Positions 1 to 5,253 of a stretch of 5,253 bases of DNA are shown here, piece by piece. The translations under genes were made by a program, and so were the position numbers. The DNA is from Candidatus Pacearchaeota archaeon. Lineage in GTDB: Archaea > Nanobdellota > Nanobdellia > UBA10117 > JABICX01. The notes below the pieces were generated by a model. That model did no database searches. It worked only from the letters and a program-made list of their open reading frames with translations, and was not told the origin of the DNA. The stretch covers positions 1 through 5,253 of the forward strand of contig JAFCCX010000031.1 of NCBI GenBank assembly GCA_017609995.1, in the 5' to 3' direction. Numbering within the stretch: the stretch's first letter is position 1; each line of letters opens with the position of its first letter.

Positions 1-211
1 ATAACTTATACTCCATAAAGAACTCATTACTATTAGCTGAACCACTAATTCTTGGTTCATTTCTTGTTGCTCCAATTGTTACTGGCGCAACTAAATCTGT
101 CATACTACCAGTTGTAACTGTACTTCCATTTCCTACACAAAAATATAACTCTCTATCTCTTATAGCTTGTGCAAGAGTATTTAACATTGCATCAGTTATT
201 TGTTGTGTCAT
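1..211 (-). CDS. N-terminal part of a distal tail / baseplate / fibre-associated protein (partial)
   Basis: ATG at 211-209 overlaps the hub stop as ATGA, with GGAGG (226-222) ten bases upstream. The frame stays open to the left edge, giving 70 residues. It starts MTQQITDAMLNTLAQAIRD, a helical segment, followed by Y-F-C-V-G-N-G-S-T-V-T-T-G-S-M-T-D-L, then a turn-rich stretch and N-E-F-F-M-E-Y. The V-G-x-G-x-T then (S/T)-x-x-x-x-L pattern recalls the V-G-T-G-T-T-A-P-T-x-x-D-T-x-L stretch frequent in phage tail and baseplate structural proteins. This is a likeness recalled from memory, not a search result. Its position after the hub suits a baseplate, tip or fibre component. The rest of the gene is outside the window, so the family cannot be settled. 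Confidence 0.6.
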   Translation of the reverse strand, partial: MTQQITDAMLNTLAQAIRDRELYFCVGNGSTVTTGSMTDLVAPVTIGATRNEPRISGSANSNEFFMEYKL

Positions 212-1932
212 GTCCAAACCGCCTCCAAAACTTCAGATGACCTTCTATCGCCCCATTTTGCTGTTCCCCAATCACTATTTGCACCAGAAGGATGTGCCCA
301 AATCATTGTATCCATTATAGGAACGGAATTTAAAGTAGCACCAGTAACTGATACAACTAATTTCTTACCATACATATAATATTTAACAATGTATTCATTA
401 CTTAATCTATCTCTTTCTTCTAATCTTTTAACTTTAAGTAACAAGTCCTTGTACATATCCGGGAAACCATATTTCGCATTATTTAAACTAAGGTCTATTG
501 TCCAACCATTAGTTCCAAATGTTTCAGTATAATCTAATACATTACAAGTTTCATTTATACCTTTTTCTGAATGAACCAATCCCATTGTTTTTCCAACTTC
601 AATTTTATCATTTCCAGGAAGTCTACAACTATAAATTATTATTGGAACAGAATACAAATCTAAATAATTTTGTCCTATTGTTTTTGCTTCTGTTTGAGAC
701 TCTATTCCTTCGCCTGTAAGTTTCTTATCTATTCTCTGAAATTCATTAACACTAACTGAATCTTGAAGTTCTTCATGTACACGTGCTAAATACATATGGT
801 CAACAACTATTGTTGAACCTGATGTTGGAACTGTATCAAATGTTATTGTTCTATTAACACAATCTACAAGATATTCTGCTGTGCTTTCTTCAAAAGAACC
901 TTCAAATCCACCAAGTTTAACATCGTCATCTACTGTTACTTTTACCTGGTGTGGAACTCTTCCTAGCGTAAATATTTTTGTTATTCCATCACCAGTAAAA
1001 GATTCAGTGTAACCAATTAGTCTTGTGTTTCCATCAACAATTACATAGTTGGCCCATTGTGAAGTATCCCTATTTATTCTTAATTCACCAAGAATGTTAG
1101 AACCATATGTTGCAGTAACTCCTGTAGATTGACTAAATTCTCTTTCTATCATCCACAACTTTCTATCATCATCAACCCACCATACTCTACCAAGTAGTTT
1201 TGCAATGTAATCAAATATTTCGTTTATGTATTTATTTTGTACTGCATATCTTGCTAACGTAACAGTGGTATCAGGAATTGAAATATCTGTCCAATTTAGT
1301 TCAGCTAAATTTTTAACCATTATCGTTTTAATAATTTCTTTGCAATTACCTGTTCCGGAATCATCTCTGTATACTCCAGTATGTGTTCTTCTTACAGGTA
1401 AACCAGCATAATTTTCAGCTTCTATTATAAAGGCATTTTGTTTTTCTTCAGTATTCATAATTAGACCATAAAATCTTTTACTACCTGCTCCACCATATCC
1501 AATCGATATTCTTATAATATCATGTTCTTTTAGTTCTTCAGATAATATGTCTTCAACTTTTATATCTAAATTAATAGAGGCAGTAGCAATACTATTAAAG
1601 GCATTCTTATTTATTGTTCCATCCCCAATTACATATTCTGATACGTCCACAAACGTATTACCCCCATCTTGACTTAATTCAACAAGAGATACAGGACCTG
1701 TTGCAATTCCTTCACCCCATATTATTGCATTAAATGAACTTTTTGGAACCCATCCCTCTACAACAGAACTGTATGAATCTGAAACACTTGTTACAGGTGT
1801 TTCACTGTAACCGTCTATTATAGCTTCAAATGATGATGATGAACTACTTCCAAAACCACCATTTATTATTGCACCGAAACTATCTGACGTACTAAACTTA
1901 TACACAATATCTGAACCAGTATACGTTGTCAT
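208..1932 (-). CDS. Baseplate hub / tail-tip protein (gpD / gp27 / Tal-like) with repeat N-terminus and inserted beta domain
   Basis: This 574-residue protein probably forms the trimeric hub closing the tail tube. Residues 1-78 are a Ser/Gly-rich leader with four copies of a short motif (see the repeat entry). Residues 80-300 look like the hub core: V-E-L-S-Q-D-G-G, a strand-rich part with F-Y-G-L-I and I-I-E-A-E-N-Y, then a helix (I-N-E-I-F-D-Y-I-A-K-L-L-G) followed by W-W-V-D-D-D-R-K-L-W. About 308-385 is a separate beta domain (F-T-G-D-G-I-T-K-I-F-T-L to I-T-F-D-T-V-P-T-S-G-S-T-I-V-V). The core resumes at 386-490, a charged helix at 492-514 (L-K-R-L-E-E-R type) may trimerise, and the end carries two W-G pairs (555-561). 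P2 gpD is under 400 residues, so this is a long relative. AGGTGA (1942-1937) four bases before ATG 1932 overlaps the previous stop; the end overlaps the next gene as ATGA. No lysozyme or peptidase active site is evident. Confidence 0.72.
   Translation of the reverse strand: MTTYTGSDIVYKFSTSDSFGAIINGGFGSSSSSSFEAIIDGYSETPVTSVSDSYSSVVEGWVPKSSFNAIIWGEGIATGPVSLVELSQDGGNTFVDVSEYVIGDGTINKNAFNSIATASINLDIKVEDILSEELKEHDIIRISIGYGGAGSKRFYGLIMNTEEKQNAFIIEAENYAGLPVRRTHTGVYRDDSGTGNCKEIIKTIMVKNLAELNWTDISIPDTTVTLARYAVQNKYINEIFDYIAKLLGRVWWVDDDRKLWMIEREFSQSTGVTATYGSNILGELRINRDTSQWANYVIVDGNTRLIGYTESFTGDGITKIFTLGRVPHQVKVTVDDDVKLGGFEGSFEESTAEYLVDCVNRTITFDTVPTSGSTIVVDHMYLARVHEELQDSVSVNEFQRIDKKLTGEGIESQTEAKTIGQNYLDLYSVPIIIYSCRLPGNDKIEVGKTMGLVHSEKGINETCNVLDYTETFGTNGWTIDLSLNNAKYGFPDMYKDLLLKVKRLEERDRLSNEYIVKYYMYGKKLVVSVTGATLNSVPIMDTMIWAHPSGANSDWGTAKWGDRRSSEVLEAVWT
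1714..1878 (-). repeat. Four degenerate seven-residue motifs at the hub protein N-terminus
   Basis: The coding sequence holds F-G-A-I-I-N-G (1878-1858), F-E-A-I-I-D-G (1830-1810), Y-S-S-V-V-E-G (1773-1753) and F-N-A-I-I-W-G (1734-1714), consensus [FY]-x-[AS]-[IV]-[IV]-x-G, each preceded by two or more Ser or an S-D-S. Motif-to-motif offsets are 16, 19 and 13 residues, so the linkers vary. Copies 1, 2 and 4 share GCN-ATA-ATA at DNA level, while copy 3 has diverged. A (TCA)4 run encoding Ser (1842-1831) precedes copy 2. The function is unknown. Confidence 0.6.
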
Positions 1933-1940
1933 TTAGTCAC

Positions 1941-2315
1941 CTAAGGATTATTATATTCTTTAAACACAATTCTGAAATCATAATAATCTGAGGCACCTGG
2001 CCTTAATTTTGGTACAAATTCTACAAATGTAACTTTACCACTCAGATTACTATCGTGTGCACTAACATCTAAATATAATGGTAGACCAGTCATCATAACT
2101 GCTCTTACTGTTTCAACAGCAGATGTACTTGGTAGTAATCCAGTCATAGTAATTAGACCGTCACTTGCACCAGTCCAATGTTGTATACTTCCTGACCTTC
2201 CCCCTATCTCGTGTTCAACCCACCTTGGATTTTCTTCCCTATCTAACGTTCCTACCAAAGTGAAAGTATAATGAGTGACTCCTTGGTCTTCAGATTTCAA
2301 AATTATATTCGCCAT
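1941..2315 (-). CDS. Small tail-tip / baseplate protein, gpU- or Dit/gp53-like
   Basis: This protein of 124 residues has little helix and appears mostly beta. Visible landmarks are a G-G-R-S-G-S-I-Q-H-W turn (38-47), the strand G-L-I-T-M-T-G-L-L (53-61), a short helix A-V-E-T-V-R-A-V-M-M-T-G-L-P-L (66-80), then L-S-G-K-V-T-F-V-E-F (91-100) and a final strand Y-Y-D-F-R-I-V-F-K-E-Y (111-121). The pattern of strand, G-x-L, helix ending in G-x-P/L, strand with a central F, then Y-x-F-x-I/L-x-F-x-E-Y resembles P2 gpU and the N-terminal domain of Dit / gp53-type proteins, which ring the tube end next to the tape measure and hub. The match is by fold pattern only; it lacks the C-terminal galectin-like domain of large Dit proteins. 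The gene overlaps the tape measure stop by one base (TAATG), suggesting translational coupling, and has a G-rich site (GAAGGGGG, 2333-2326) ten bases upstream. Confidence 0.6.
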   Translation of the reverse strand: MANIILKSEDQGVTHYTFTLVGTLDREENPRWVEHEIGGRSGSIQHWTGASDGLITMTGLLPSTSAVETVRAVMMTGLPLYLDVSAHDSNLSGKVTFVEFVPKLRPGASDYYDFRIVFKEYNNP

Positions 2316-4453
2316 TATTGTGACACCCCCTTCATTACTGCAGATTGTAAATCACTATAAAATCTATCTGCCCCTTTTGAACCAGCAACAATTGTTCCAA
2401 CTCTTACATTGAATTCATTACTATACTTATTTTCTGTACTGGAAGCAGTAACTTTCTCTCCTCTATGAAGATAATATGCTCCTGTTTTCGGAACAAAAGG
2501 TATTCCAAATTGTCCACTTCCTTGTAAATATCTCATTAGGTCACCAATAGGTGTTCCTTTACCTCCAAGTGCAGGATAACCTTTCTCTTCTTGTCTTCTT
2601 TCAGTGTATTGAATTTCCATCTTTTTAACTATATCAGGAAGATTTTGGGCAGCTACCCAATTAGTAATGAAACTTTGTAATTTAGTATCTGCTTCTTTAA
2701 TTTTTGATTCAAGTGTCTCAATAGAAGGTGTTAGATTATCATCAATATTCCTTTGTGTAAGAATCATTTCTTCTCTCCAGTCCCCTATTTTTTCTCTTGA
2801 AGTTTTTATCTTCGCATTATATTCGTCTTGTTTTCTTGTTAGGGTTGATATTCTGTCTGAAGCTTCTTTATGTTTTTCATTTGCTTCTCTTTGAGCTTTT
2901 TCAAGATTTGAAATTTCACCCAATAAAATAGATGTTACATCTGTTTCATCTCCTCTTAATTTAGCTATTTTGGATTCAATAGTTTCTGCTTCAGCTACTA
3001 ATTGATTATATTCCCTTACAGAAGTTGTTTTACCCATTTGTTCATGGACACGAGTATAATCACTTGCTAAACTTTCTAGTTCGTTTTGAATATCCTTTAG
3101 TTTATCTTCTGTCTCTAAATACTCTTCAGGAAACAGAACTTTTCTTTTTCTTTCTAATTGGCTATTAATACGTGATAGTGCATTATCAGATTCTTTAAGT
3201 TTAGTATTCCATCTATCTAATTTAGAATTAACATCTTCAAGGTCACTCTGATAACGCCTTATTGCAAATCCTTCATCTTCGATTGCCCTTGATAAATCAT
3301 TAATTGATTGTTTCGCCTTTTCTCTTTTTTCTGTTTCCCTATCTAATGAAGCTTGTAAATTGTTTCTTGCTGTTTCTTCTCTAACGTATTCTCCTTGAAG
3401 TTTTGCTTGTTCAGCACCTTGTTCTCTCATGTATCCTAACATTTGTTCATATTGAAAAACATCATCTTTCATAACTGTAGCTATTATTTTCCAACCAGAA
3501 ATTACATCACCCAAAAACGTAGCCATTGCTTGTATAGGAGCAGTATTAGACATAGCTTCTCCAAGTTTATCCCATTCTATAGTTATTCTTTGTAAAGAAC
3601 CAGCAGTTGTAGTTAACAGTTCATTATGAGCTCCCTGATAAGGTAACGTTCCTTTTATAACTGCAGTAAAATAAGATTGTTCTCTTTCAGCAACAGTTAG
3701 TTGGTCCATTGTTTTACCTAATTGTCGTGCTGTTTCTGCATAAACTTGATTAAGTTTAAACTCTGCACCAATATTGTCAGTAACACGATTTTCTAGTCTC
3801 TTAAGAGCTAAAGCCTGTTTTTCTGCTTCAGTTCTAAAATCACTAAATACAGCAGAACCATCTTTTACAGCTTGTATATACTGGTCTATTTGGGCAGTTG
3901 ATAAAGAAGTTGACATTAGTTTCGTTACCATTGAGGTTAATGTTGCTCTATCAGCAAGAGAATCAATATGCTTTTCAATTACATCGTTTACTTCGGAATA
4001 ACTTCTACCTGTAGCGACGGCAACAAGTGACAATGACCTTTGTTGCTTTTCTAAATTAATTGCAACTTCACCTAATCTCATCATACTTGTTGTAACTGTT
4101 GTAATAACACCATTAATAGCTTGCCAACCAATAGACATCAACATACCGGTTTGTATCATGTTCATAAATCCGCCTCTTAAGAAACCGATACCAGCTCCAG
4201 CAGAAGTAGCTTTCTTTTCCATGTTTCCCAAAGCAGTAGTAAGATTATTAGTATGTGCAACAGCAGCACTCATTTGTTTTTCCATTTTTCCTGTTGCGGC
4301 AGCAAGTCCAGCAGTTCCATGTACACCTTTACGTTCCATCCCAGTCATTGCACCAACCCATGTTTTATATAGGTTATTAATTTGCGCCTGAGACTTCTCA
4401 ATACCTTGTACTAGAACTTCAAACACTTGTCTATCAACAGTCATATTTCCCAT
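2315..4453 (-). CDS. Tail tape measure protein
   Basis: This 712-residue protein is the longest in the module. It would sit inside the tail tube, fixing tube length, and move out toward the host membrane on infection. Residues 1-85 are helical and rich in Ala, Met, Gly and Lys. Residues 86-130 form a hydrophobic, Gly/Met-rich stretch (M-L-M-S-I-G-W, G-V-I-T-T-V) that could be one or two membrane-active segments, and a weaker one lies near 305-328. Residues about 340-600 are strongly charged K/E/R/D helix with coiled-coil character. The C-terminal part (654-668) carries V-P-K-T-G then Y-L-H-R-G-E-K-V, a pattern common at tape measure C-termini. No peptidase or lysozyme domain is apparent. ATG 4453 has GAAGGG (4465-4460) six bases upstream; an in-frame ATG at 4444 is a weaker alternative. 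The gene begins two bases after the frameshift extension's stop and its TAA shares one base with the next ATG. On the usual length rule (about 0.15 nm per residue), the tail would be roughly 100 nm; this is inference. Confidence 0.88.
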   Translation of the reverse strand: MGNMTVDRQVFEVLVQGIEKSQAQINNLYKTWVGAMTGMERKGVHGTAGLAAATGKMEKQMSAAVAHTNNLTTALGNMEKKATSAGAGIGFLRGGFMNMIQTGMLMSIGWQAINGVITTVTTSMMRLGEVAINLEKQQRSLSLVAVATGRSYSEVNDVIEKHIDSLADRATLTSMVTKLMSTSLSTAQIDQYIQAVKDGSAVFSDFRTEAEKQALALKRLENRVTDNIGAEFKLNQVYAETARQLGKTMDQLTVAEREQSYFTAVIKGTLPYQGAHNELLTTTAGSLQRITIEWDKLGEAMSNTAPIQAMATFLGDVISGWKIIATVMKDDVFQYEQMLGYMREQGAEQAKLQGEYVREETARNNLQASLDRETEKREKAKQSINDLSRAIEDEGFAIRRYQSDLEDVNSKLDRWNTKLKESDNALSRINSQLERKRKVLFPEEYLETEDKLKDIQNELESLASDYTRVHEQMGKTTSVREYNQLVAEAETIESKIAKLRGDETDVTSILLGEISNLEKAQREANEKHKEASDRISTLTRKQDEYNAKIKTSREKIGDWREEMILTQRNIDDNLTPSIETLESKIKEADTKLQSFITNWVAAQNLPDIVKKMEIQYTERRQEEKGYPALGGKGTPIGDLMRYLQGSGQFGIPFVPKTGAYYLHRGEKVTASSTENKYSNEFNVRVGTIVAGSKGADRFYSDLQSAVMKGVSQ

Positions 4454-4455
4454 GT

Positions 4456-5075
4456 TTATCCCTTCTGTTTGGCTCTTTCTGCACGAATATTTTCTCCGTC
4501 TAAGAGTTGTTGTATCTCTTTATATGTGAGTCCGTTTATATTAAAGAAAGTGTAACCTTTGTCATGTAAAAAAGAATCTATACTCATTGTTCCATGAAGT
4601 TCGTTGATTTTGTCAAGAGAATCTATTTTTTTTTTATTTTTTCCTCTATTTGTTCAGGTTTATCTATTCCGCTTACAGCATATATAGCATCAATAAATAT
4701 GTCAATCATATCAACATGTTTTTGCACTACCTTTTTCTTTTCTTTATCGAACTTTGGTCCTGGAGGAAGTTTCATGTACTTAAAATCTTCTCTTTTAAAC
4801 TTTGGTTTCTCGATATGTTTAATAACAAAATCTTCCCATAACTCTTTAATTTGTTTATCAGATTCCTTTTTACTTATACCCTTATCCCCTTTTTCAGTTG
4901 AAACACTTTCTTTTATGTTTCTAATTGTAGCGAAGAGCTCTAATAATTCCCCCCTACTTAATGGAATTATTAGAACCTTCTGGTTTTTAAGCTCAGGAAT
5001 AGGATATGGGATTGCGATTAAATCGCCCTCGCCATTACGTGTATGTAAAACAAGTTCTTTTTCCAACCAACCCAT
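4456..5075 (-). CDS. Frameshifted tail chaperone fusion (gpGT / E+E' type), by -1 slip
   Basis: If ribosomes slip back one base on the A run at 4635-4626, they bypass TAG 4625-4623 and read ATA GAT TCT CTT onward for 56 more codons to TAA 4458-4456, giving a fusion of about 206 residues. The extension begins IDSLDKINELHGTMSIDSFL, has the central stretch KGYTFFNINGLTYKEIQQLL, and ends in a basic R-A-E-R-A-K-Q-K-G tail. In lambda and many other tailed phages, a minor fusion of this kind binds the tape measure through the extension, while the shorter form recruits tube subunits. The TAA lies two bases before the tape measure ATG, so the extension fills the gap exactly. Alternatives: a separate 43-codon gene from ATG 4587 with a poor ribosome site, transcriptional slippage on the A run, or a miscounted homopolymer that would make one continuous gene. 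Confidence 0.75.
4623..5075 (-). CDS. Tail assembly chaperone, zero-frame product (lambda gpG / P2 gpE type)
   Basis: This 150-residue, lysine- and glutamate-rich protein probably acts in the cytoplasm of the infected cell, holding the tape measure protein soluble and recruiting tube subunits during tail assembly. It is not expected to be a major part of the finished tail. The protein opens with MGWLEKELVLHTRNGEGD; has a beta-rich N-terminal part, including the K-V-L-I-I-P-L strand; a charged K/E/S linker around residues 56-76; a helix with L-W-E-D-F-V; and a final helix with D-M-I-D-I-F-I-D-A-I-Y-A-V. It ends in I-K-K-K before TAG at 4625-4623. Sequence similarity alone is not diagnostic. 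The call rests on its place between the tube and tape measure genes, its size, and the A10 slip site at its very end leading into an open -1 frame. If the earlier ATG at 5087 were used, it would have 154 residues. Confidence 0.75.
   Translation of the reverse strand: MGWLEKELVLHTRNGEGDLIAIPYPIPELKNQKVLIIPLSRGELLELFATIRNIKESVSTEKGDKGISKKESDKQIKELWEDFVIKHIEKPKFKREDFKYMKLPPGPKFDKEKKKVVQKHVDMIDIFIDAIYAVSGIDKPEQIEEKIKKK
4626..4647 (-). promoter_or_regulatory. Predicted -1 ribosomal frameshift site with upstream SD-like element
   Basis: Read on the minus strand, the zero-frame codons are ATA AAA AAA AAA TAG. They contain an A-AAA-AAA slippery heptamer in the correct phase, in two overlapping registers, within a run of ten A (4635-4626), directly followed by the stop. 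An AGAGG element (4647-4643) lies seven bases before the run; an SD-like sequence at about this distance stimulates -1 slippage in E. coli dnaX. By eye I find only weak hairpins downstream (TTGA / TCAA with a five-base loop), so the SD-like element and the stop codon are the likelier stimulators. Efficiency cannot be read from sequence. Confidence 0.75.
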
Positions 5076-5080
5076 AATAT

Positions 5081-5085
5081 CCCTC
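5081..5085 (-). promoter_or_regulatory. Shine-Dalgarno site that decides the chaperone start
   Basis: GAGGG (reading down from 5085) stands five bases before the ATG at 5075. A second in-frame ATG at 5087-5085 is four codons earlier, but it overlaps this site and has only AT-rich sequence (TATTAAATTAA) before it. The downstream ATG is therefore the better start. Confidence 0.65.
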
Positions 5086-5092
5086 ATTTAAT

Positions 5093-5253
5093 TTAATACC
5101 AGCTCCTGCCAGTAAATGTTGCTTCTTCTGTCATTATTTCAGTACCCGGAGCAACCCTTCTTGAAATGTTATCAATCCTGCAACCACTTGCAGTTATCGA
5201 AACACTTCCTGTTAACTGAATAGAAACTTCAAATTCAGTATCGTTGTCAAGTA
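5093..5253 (-). CDS. C-terminal end of a probable tail tube / major tail protein (partial)
   Basis: An open frame enters from the right edge (first whole codon at 5251) and ends at TAA 5095-5093, giving the last 52 residues, beginning LDNDTEFEVSIQLTG and ending EEATFTGRSWY. The segment alternates polar and hydrophobic residues, as in beta strands, and has a G-C-R turn and a V-A-P-G-T stretch near the end. I do not recognise a diagnostic motif. The call rests on position: in tail operons of both contractile and siphovirus-type phages, the tube protein gene directly precedes the tail assembly chaperone, which follows here after 17 bases. The start and most of the protein lie outside the window. 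Another small tail protein (a completion protein, for example) is possible. That the frame is coding is fairly sure; the function is inferred from synteny. Confidence 0.6.
   Translation of the reverse strand, partial: LDNDTEFEVSIQLTGSVSITASGCRIDNISRRVAPGTEIMTEEATFTGRSWY

Noticed and set aside
4064..4198. Hydrophobic stretch in the tape measure as evidence of a membrane protein or transporter
   Set aside because: Such segments are usual in tape measure proteins, and the length, coiled coil, C-terminal motif and neighbours all fit a tape measure.
4456..4587. A stand-alone 43-codon gene starting at ATG 4587 in the extension frame
   Set aside because: The sequence before this ATG (CATGGAACA) is a poor ribosome site, and the frame is already open back to the slip site, so the frameshift fusion explains the stretch better. 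Not fully excluded.
4579..4625. Possible RNA hairpin downstream of the frameshift site
   Set aside because: Only a four-base TTGA / TCAA stem and a bulged ACT-CAT / ATG-AGT stem could be drawn, both too weak to call a stimulatory structure by eye.
4579..4627. A nine-base direct repeat (ATAGATTCT on the minus strand) just after the slip site and again about 40 bases further
   Set aside because: It is short and AT-rich within coding sequence, encoding I-D-S both times; consistent with chance or a tiny duplication. No role is supported.
4594..5091. A 165-codon open frame on the plus strand opposite the chaperone gene
   Set aside because: It mirrors a lysine-rich gene, giving a Phe/Ser/Leu/Ile-rich translation. 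It has no recognisable domain, and the minus-strand reading has a good ribosome site, synteny and a frameshift partner.
1..5253. Promoters, terminators, defence genes, CRISPR or mobile elements
   Set aside because: Genes are separated by at most 17 bases or overlap, leaving no room for intergenic control regions, and no repeat array, transposase or inverted terminal repeat was found on either strand.

Overview
The window is a piece of a tailed-phage (or prophage / phage-tail-like particle) tail-morphogenesis module. All genes lie on the minus strand, so transcription runs from the right edge (5253) to the left edge (1). DNA is AT-rich throughout, with A/T-ending codons, ATG starts and strong purine-rich Shine-Dalgarno sites. 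This suits a low-GC bacterial host such as a member of the Bacillota, but nothing seen fixes the host or separates a free phage from a prophage. I see no tRNA, rRNA, CRISPR, insertion sequence, attachment site, promoter or terminator; the genes abut or overlap, as expected inside one long late operon.

Layout in order of transcription: (1) 5253-5093, the last 52 codons of a gene placed where the tail tube / major tail protein normally sits. (2) 5075-4623, a small lysine-rich tail assembly chaperone. (3) 4626-4456, an extension in the -1 frame, joined to the chaperone by a predicted programmed -1 frameshift on a run of ten A residues directly before the chaperone's stop codon; this fills what would otherwise be a ~165-base gap before the tape measure gene. 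(4) 4453-2315, a tape measure protein of 712 residues. (5) 2315-1941, a 124-residue tail-tip / baseplate protein resembling the gpU / Dit / gp53-type small beta proteins. (6) 1932-208, a 574-residue baseplate-hub / tail-tip protein of the gpD / gp27 / Tal type, with an unusual repetitive N-terminus and an inserted beta domain. (7) 211-1, the first 70 codons of a further tail structural protein.

Together they would build the tail. The chaperone and its frameshifted form coat the tape measure; the tape measure sets tail length while the tube protein polymerises around it; the small tip protein and the hub form the initiation complex; and the leftmost protein probably belongs to the distal tip, baseplate or fibres. 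The order tube - chaperone with -1 frameshift - tape measure - small U-like protein - D-like hub resembles P2-type tail operons, but no sheath gene is in view, so contractile versus non-contractile cannot be decided.

The most informative observation is the frameshift site and its hidden 56-codon extension. I found no evidence of a wholly new biological system; the less ordinary points are that site, the [FY]-x-[AS]-[IV]-[IV]-x-G repeats at the hub N-terminus, and the beta domain inserted into the hub.
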